Positions 62,001-64,000 of a stretch of 64,000 nt of DNA are shown in pieces. The DNA lies in NCBI RefSeq assembly GCF_004342485.1, contig NZ_SMBU01000018.1:34243-98242 (forward strand). Reading direction: 5' to 3'. The stretch's first letter is position 1. Every line of letters starts with the position of its first letter. The position numbers were made by a program, and so were the translations under genes. The notes under the pieces are model-generated. The model searched no databases, was not told the DNA's origin, and was given only the letters and a program-made list of their open reading frames with translations. This DNA is from Roseateles saccharophilus (GTDB lineage: Bacteria > Pseudomonadota > Gammaproteobacteria > Burkholderiales > Burkholderiaceae_C).

Positions 62001-63476
62001 TCAGCGGCAGCCGAGCGTCTTCACGCGTTCGAGCAGTTCGGGGCTCGATTCGCCAAGCGACAGGCGCTGCAGCACGTTGGCGCACTCCGCGGCGTGCTCT
62101 GCCACGGGAGAAGGGGAGGGCCTGGCCACGGCCCGCGGCTTGGGGGCCACCGGGGCCGGTGCGGGGGCCACCGCCGTGCGAGGCGGGGGAAGGGGCTCGG
62201 GCGCCGGGGTGGGTGCCACCGATGGGGGCGGGCCGGCAACCGGCGCCGGCGCGGCCACAAGCGGCTTTTCTTCGGCCGGAACCTCCTGCTTCGCCGGCAG
62301 CGGTTTGGCGCTCGTCGGGGCCGGTGGGCGGGCCAGCCACCAGCCGCCGGCAGCGAGCGCCGCTGCAATCGCAGCGCCGCCGATCACCAGGCGGGTCTTC
62401 AGCGAACCCGCGGCAGTGCTTCCGGTTTGCACGGTTGCCGGCGTGCTGGTCGGCTGCCGTGTCGCCGTCGCGGCGGGCTCGCGCGCGACGGCCGGCGGCC
62501 TGATGATCGTGATCTCGTCGTCCTCTGCGAGCAGCTGCGTGGTGGGCATCGCCGATGCGGGCGCCAGCAGGCCAAGATCTGCGAGGAAAGCCTGGATCGA
62601 TGGCGTTCGCCGGTCGGGCAGCACCGTCAGCGCGCGGTCCGTCGCGGCGAGGAAGCGTTCGCTGTACCGGCCGGCTGCCGCCGTCGTGAGAGGTACATAG
62701 GTGTCGTTGAGCACGCGCCCGACCGACGGTGGCGGCGTCTTGCTGGTGATGAGCCAGTGCACCACTGCGGCAAGCGCATAGACATCGGTCCAGGGGCCCT
62801 GCTTCATGCCCGGGATCTCGTCGTACTGCTCGATCGGCGCGTAGCCGGGCTTGAGGATGACGGTCAGCGCCTGTGTCATGCCGCCCACCACGCGGCGTGC
62901 CGCGCCGAAGTCGAGCAGCAGGGGCTGGCCGGTTTCGGCGAGCAGGAGCACGTTGTCCGGCGCGATGTCCCGGTGATAGCACTGGGCTTCGTGGATGACC
63001 TGGAGCGCCTCGGCGAGTGGGCGCAGCAAGCCGCCGATCCAGGCCTCGTCGGGTGGCCCGGGCATCTGCCTCACGGTGTCGCGCACCGTGCTGCCCTGGT
63101 AGAAGGGCATCACCATGTAGGCGGTGCCGTTGGCCTCCCAGAAGCGGTACACCTTCACGAGCGAGCGATGCTCGAACTGGGCCAGCAGCTTGGCTTCGTT
63201 GATGAAGCTTTTCAGCCCTGCATCGAAGGTGTCGCGCAGGCGCTCGGAGCGGGGGCCGACCTGGGTTTTTCCACCGCGCACCGCGATCGATGCCGGCATG
63301 TATTCCTTCAGCGCAACCTTGCGGTCCAGGGAATGATCCCAAGCCAGGTAGACCACTGAAAACCCGCCTTCGCCGATGCGGTGGGTGATCTCGAATTCAC
63401 CCAGGCGCGTCCCGACAGGCAGCGAATGATCGTCGTGTTCAGCCGCTGATGACGGAGAAACGGGGCCGGTCGCCAT
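62001..63476 (-). CDS. Membrane-anchored serine/threonine protein kinase
   Basis: 491 residues. Eukaryotic-type kinase domain 24-300: glycine loop IGEGGFSVVY, catalytic Lys57 in VALKEYMP, HRD loop YHRDIAPDNVLL (H168-D170), DFG (189-191), and APIEQYDE in the activation/APE region. One membrane helix about 370-390, then a Pro/Ala-rich extracytoplasmic tail ending in a small cysteine-containing domain (CANVLQRLSLGESSPELLERV, final GCR). HRD is followed by IAP rather than LKP, seen in many bacterial kinases of this kind. It precedes the haem-protein cluster on the same strand, so it may respond to or regulate it; the 217-nt gap leaves this open. Confidence 0.92.
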   Translation of the reverse strand: MATGPVSPSSAAEHDDHSLPVGTRLGEFEITHRIGEGGFSVVYLAWDHSLDRKVALKEYMPASIAVRGGKTQVGPRSERLRDTFDAGLKSFINEAKLLAQFEHRSLVKVYRFWEANGTAYMVMPFYQGSTVRDTVRQMPGPPDEAWIGGLLRPLAEALQVIHEAQCYHRDIAPDNVLLLAETGQPLLLDFGAARRVVGGMTQALTVILKPGYAPIEQYDEIPGMKQGPWTDVYALAAVVHWLITSKTPPPSVGRVLNDTYVPLTTAAAGRYSERFLAATDRALTVLPDRRTPSIQAFLADLGLLAPASAMPTTQLLAEDDEITIIRPPAVAREPAATATRQPTSTPATVQTGSTAAGSLKTRLVIGGAAIAAALAAGGWWLARPPAPTSAKPLPAKQEVPAEEKPLVAAPAPVAGPPPSVAPTPAPEPLPPPRTAVAPAPAPVAPKPRAVARPSPSPVAEHAAECANVLQRLSLGESSPELLERVKTLGCR

Positions 63477-63644
63477 GGTCGCTACATCCTCGCCAATGGC
63501 TTGTCCGGTCTCGTCGGGCGTTTCACCGGTGCCGTCGCGGAATTGGCGTGAGGTGCGCGGCCGGCGCGCAACCCCTGCCGCTCCTGAGCGAACCCGGCTT
63601 CATGCTCAGCCTGGAGATTGGGCGGGACGCAGATGCGCACTGTG
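63477..63644. other. Intergenic gap upstream of the kinase
   Basis: 168 nt between the kinase start and the tRNA-Ser remnant. No reading frame or RNA gene is supported. It probably contains the kinase promoter, but no clear -35/-10 pair was found. Confidence 0.3.
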
Positions 63645-63702
63645 TGGCGGAAGCGGTGAGATTCGAACTCACGGAAGGCTCACACCTTCGGCGGTTTTCA
63701 AG
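63645..63702 (-). other. 3' half of a tRNA-Ser(UGA) gene: attachment-site remnant
   Basis: On the - strand the sequence runs from the anticodon loop (TTGAAAA) through the 3' anticodon stem, a long variable arm (GAAGG/CCTTC type), a perfect T arm (GTGAG-TTCGAAT-CTCAC), the acceptor 3' strand CGCTTCC, discriminator G and CCA. This is the class II tRNA-Ser layout. The 5' half is absent: upstream of the loop the sequence turns AT-rich and contains no matching GGAAGCG acceptor strand. Tyrosine integrases commonly recombine within this 3' half, so it marks one end (attL or attR) of an integrated element. Confidence 0.75.
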
Positions 63703-63809
63703 AGCATTGTGCCAAAAAATCACACGTTAAATCAATGACATAGCCTACCAGATCGCAACTTTGCAAATTCTTTGCAAAACTGTCCCTGCTTTTACTCGGC
63801 AGAGGCGCG
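63703..63809. other. AT-rich spacer at the element border
   Basis: About 107 nt of clearly lower G+C than the rest of the window, containing the direct repeat TTTGCAAA-like (CTTTGCAAATTCTTTGCAAAAC, two TTTGCAAA copies), which could be integrase arm-type sites or the integrase promoter region. Confidence 0.35.
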
Positions 63810-63944
63810 ATGAACAATTTGGTCGACAAGCACGACATAGAAGACGGCTTCTACGTCTATCTCCAGGCTAACAGCAAAGTCTGGCTCGCGCGATTCAAGA
63901 TCGCGTGTTGGCGGCGGTCAGGAAACGCTCTTATTCGGCGGTGA
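63810..63944 (+). pseudogene. Truncated tyrosine integrase, N-terminal fragment
   Basis: 44 residues from ATG 63810. The first 33 (MNNLVDKHDIEDGFYVYLQ, then ANSKVWLARFKI) look like the arm-binding N terminus of phage-type integrases that use tRNA targets. After ARFKI the sequence becomes Arg-rich (ACWRRSGNALIRR) and stops at 63944, far short of the 350-400 residues of a working enzyme. The change at about 63903 coincides with a return to high G+C, which suggests that another element or a deletion has cut the gene. The catalytic part is absent from the window. Confidence 0.6.
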
Positions 63945-64000
63945 GACGGCGGTTTTGGCCATGACCAGGCACTACGGCGCTCCCCAGGTCAGTATTCGAT
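63945..64000. other. Right edge, unidentified
   Basis: 56 nt after the integrase fragment. It may be the end of an insertion sequence that interrupted the integrase, but no terminal inverted repeat or transposase motif can be recognised in so short a stretch. Confidence 0.25.

Noticed and set aside
63945..64000. Insertion sequence interrupting the integrase
   Set aside because: Suggestive change in composition, but no inverted repeat or transposase motif can be seen before the window ends.

Overview
The window is a very G+C-rich chromosomal stretch from a betaproteobacterium of the order Burkholderiales, most likely the Rubrivivax/Roseateles/Leptothrix neighbourhood. The evidence is a Cupriavidus-type order of hydrogenase genes, an ssuEADCB sulfonate operon, Tct transporters, the intergenic GC hairpin repeats common in that order, and GspA/GspB. 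The exact genus is inference.

Left part (1-8928, + strand): the distal end of a [NiFe]-hydrogenase operon, hypD(partial)-hypE-hypX-hoxA-hoxB-hoxC-hoxJ, in the order known from Cupriavidus necator. It supplies cofactor maturation (HypD, HypE, HypX) and the H2-sensing circuit: regulatory hydrogenase HoxBC, PAS-histidine kinase HoxJ, NtrC-type activator HoxA. It is followed by transport genes (9043-13483: solute-binding protein, a fused osmoprotectant-type binding protein/permease, TctB-TctA), small unknown genes, a thioredoxin-like protein, a secreted NHL-type propeller and a small lipoprotein.

16870-22168 (- strand) is a sulfonate-use operon: ssuE, two tandem ssuA paralogues, ssuD, ssuC, ssuB. 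A terminator-like hairpin with a competing alternative stem lies just before the first ssuA. Next come a sterol-desaturase-family membrane enzyme, a MipA/OmpV porin-like protein, tRNA-Arg(CCU), a superfamily I helicase, and a small + strand group (DUF4188-like, ArsR, SRPBCC, GFA).

29195-39849 (- strand) is a tightly overlapped seven-gene operon: moxR, small membrane protein, GNAT, S9 peptidase, CoxE-type VWA, tamA, tamB. It is transcribed divergently from a cytochrome c4 gene across an 18-bp perfect palindrome. An HD-GYP protein and an orphan peptide-type binding protein follow, then a 0.7-kb scar of gene fragments, a 65-residue protein, gspB and gspA.

46981-53217 (- strand) encodes a caa3-type haem-copper oxidase: two unrecognised leading genes, subunit II with fused cytochrome c, subunit I, two subunit III-like proteins, subunit IV, haem o synthase.

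53396-63476 (- strand) is the least ordinary region: a Ser/Thr kinase, a two-haem lipoprotein, an OmpA-type lipoprotein, a >1,000-residue haem-bearing surface protein ending in a GGGC/membrane/Arg sorting tail (JDVT-CTERM-like), a short CPBP intramembrane protease directly coupled to it, and a porin. The right edge (63645-64000) is the 3' half of a tRNA-Ser gene next to a truncated integrase, i.e. the border of an integrated element that continues outside the window.
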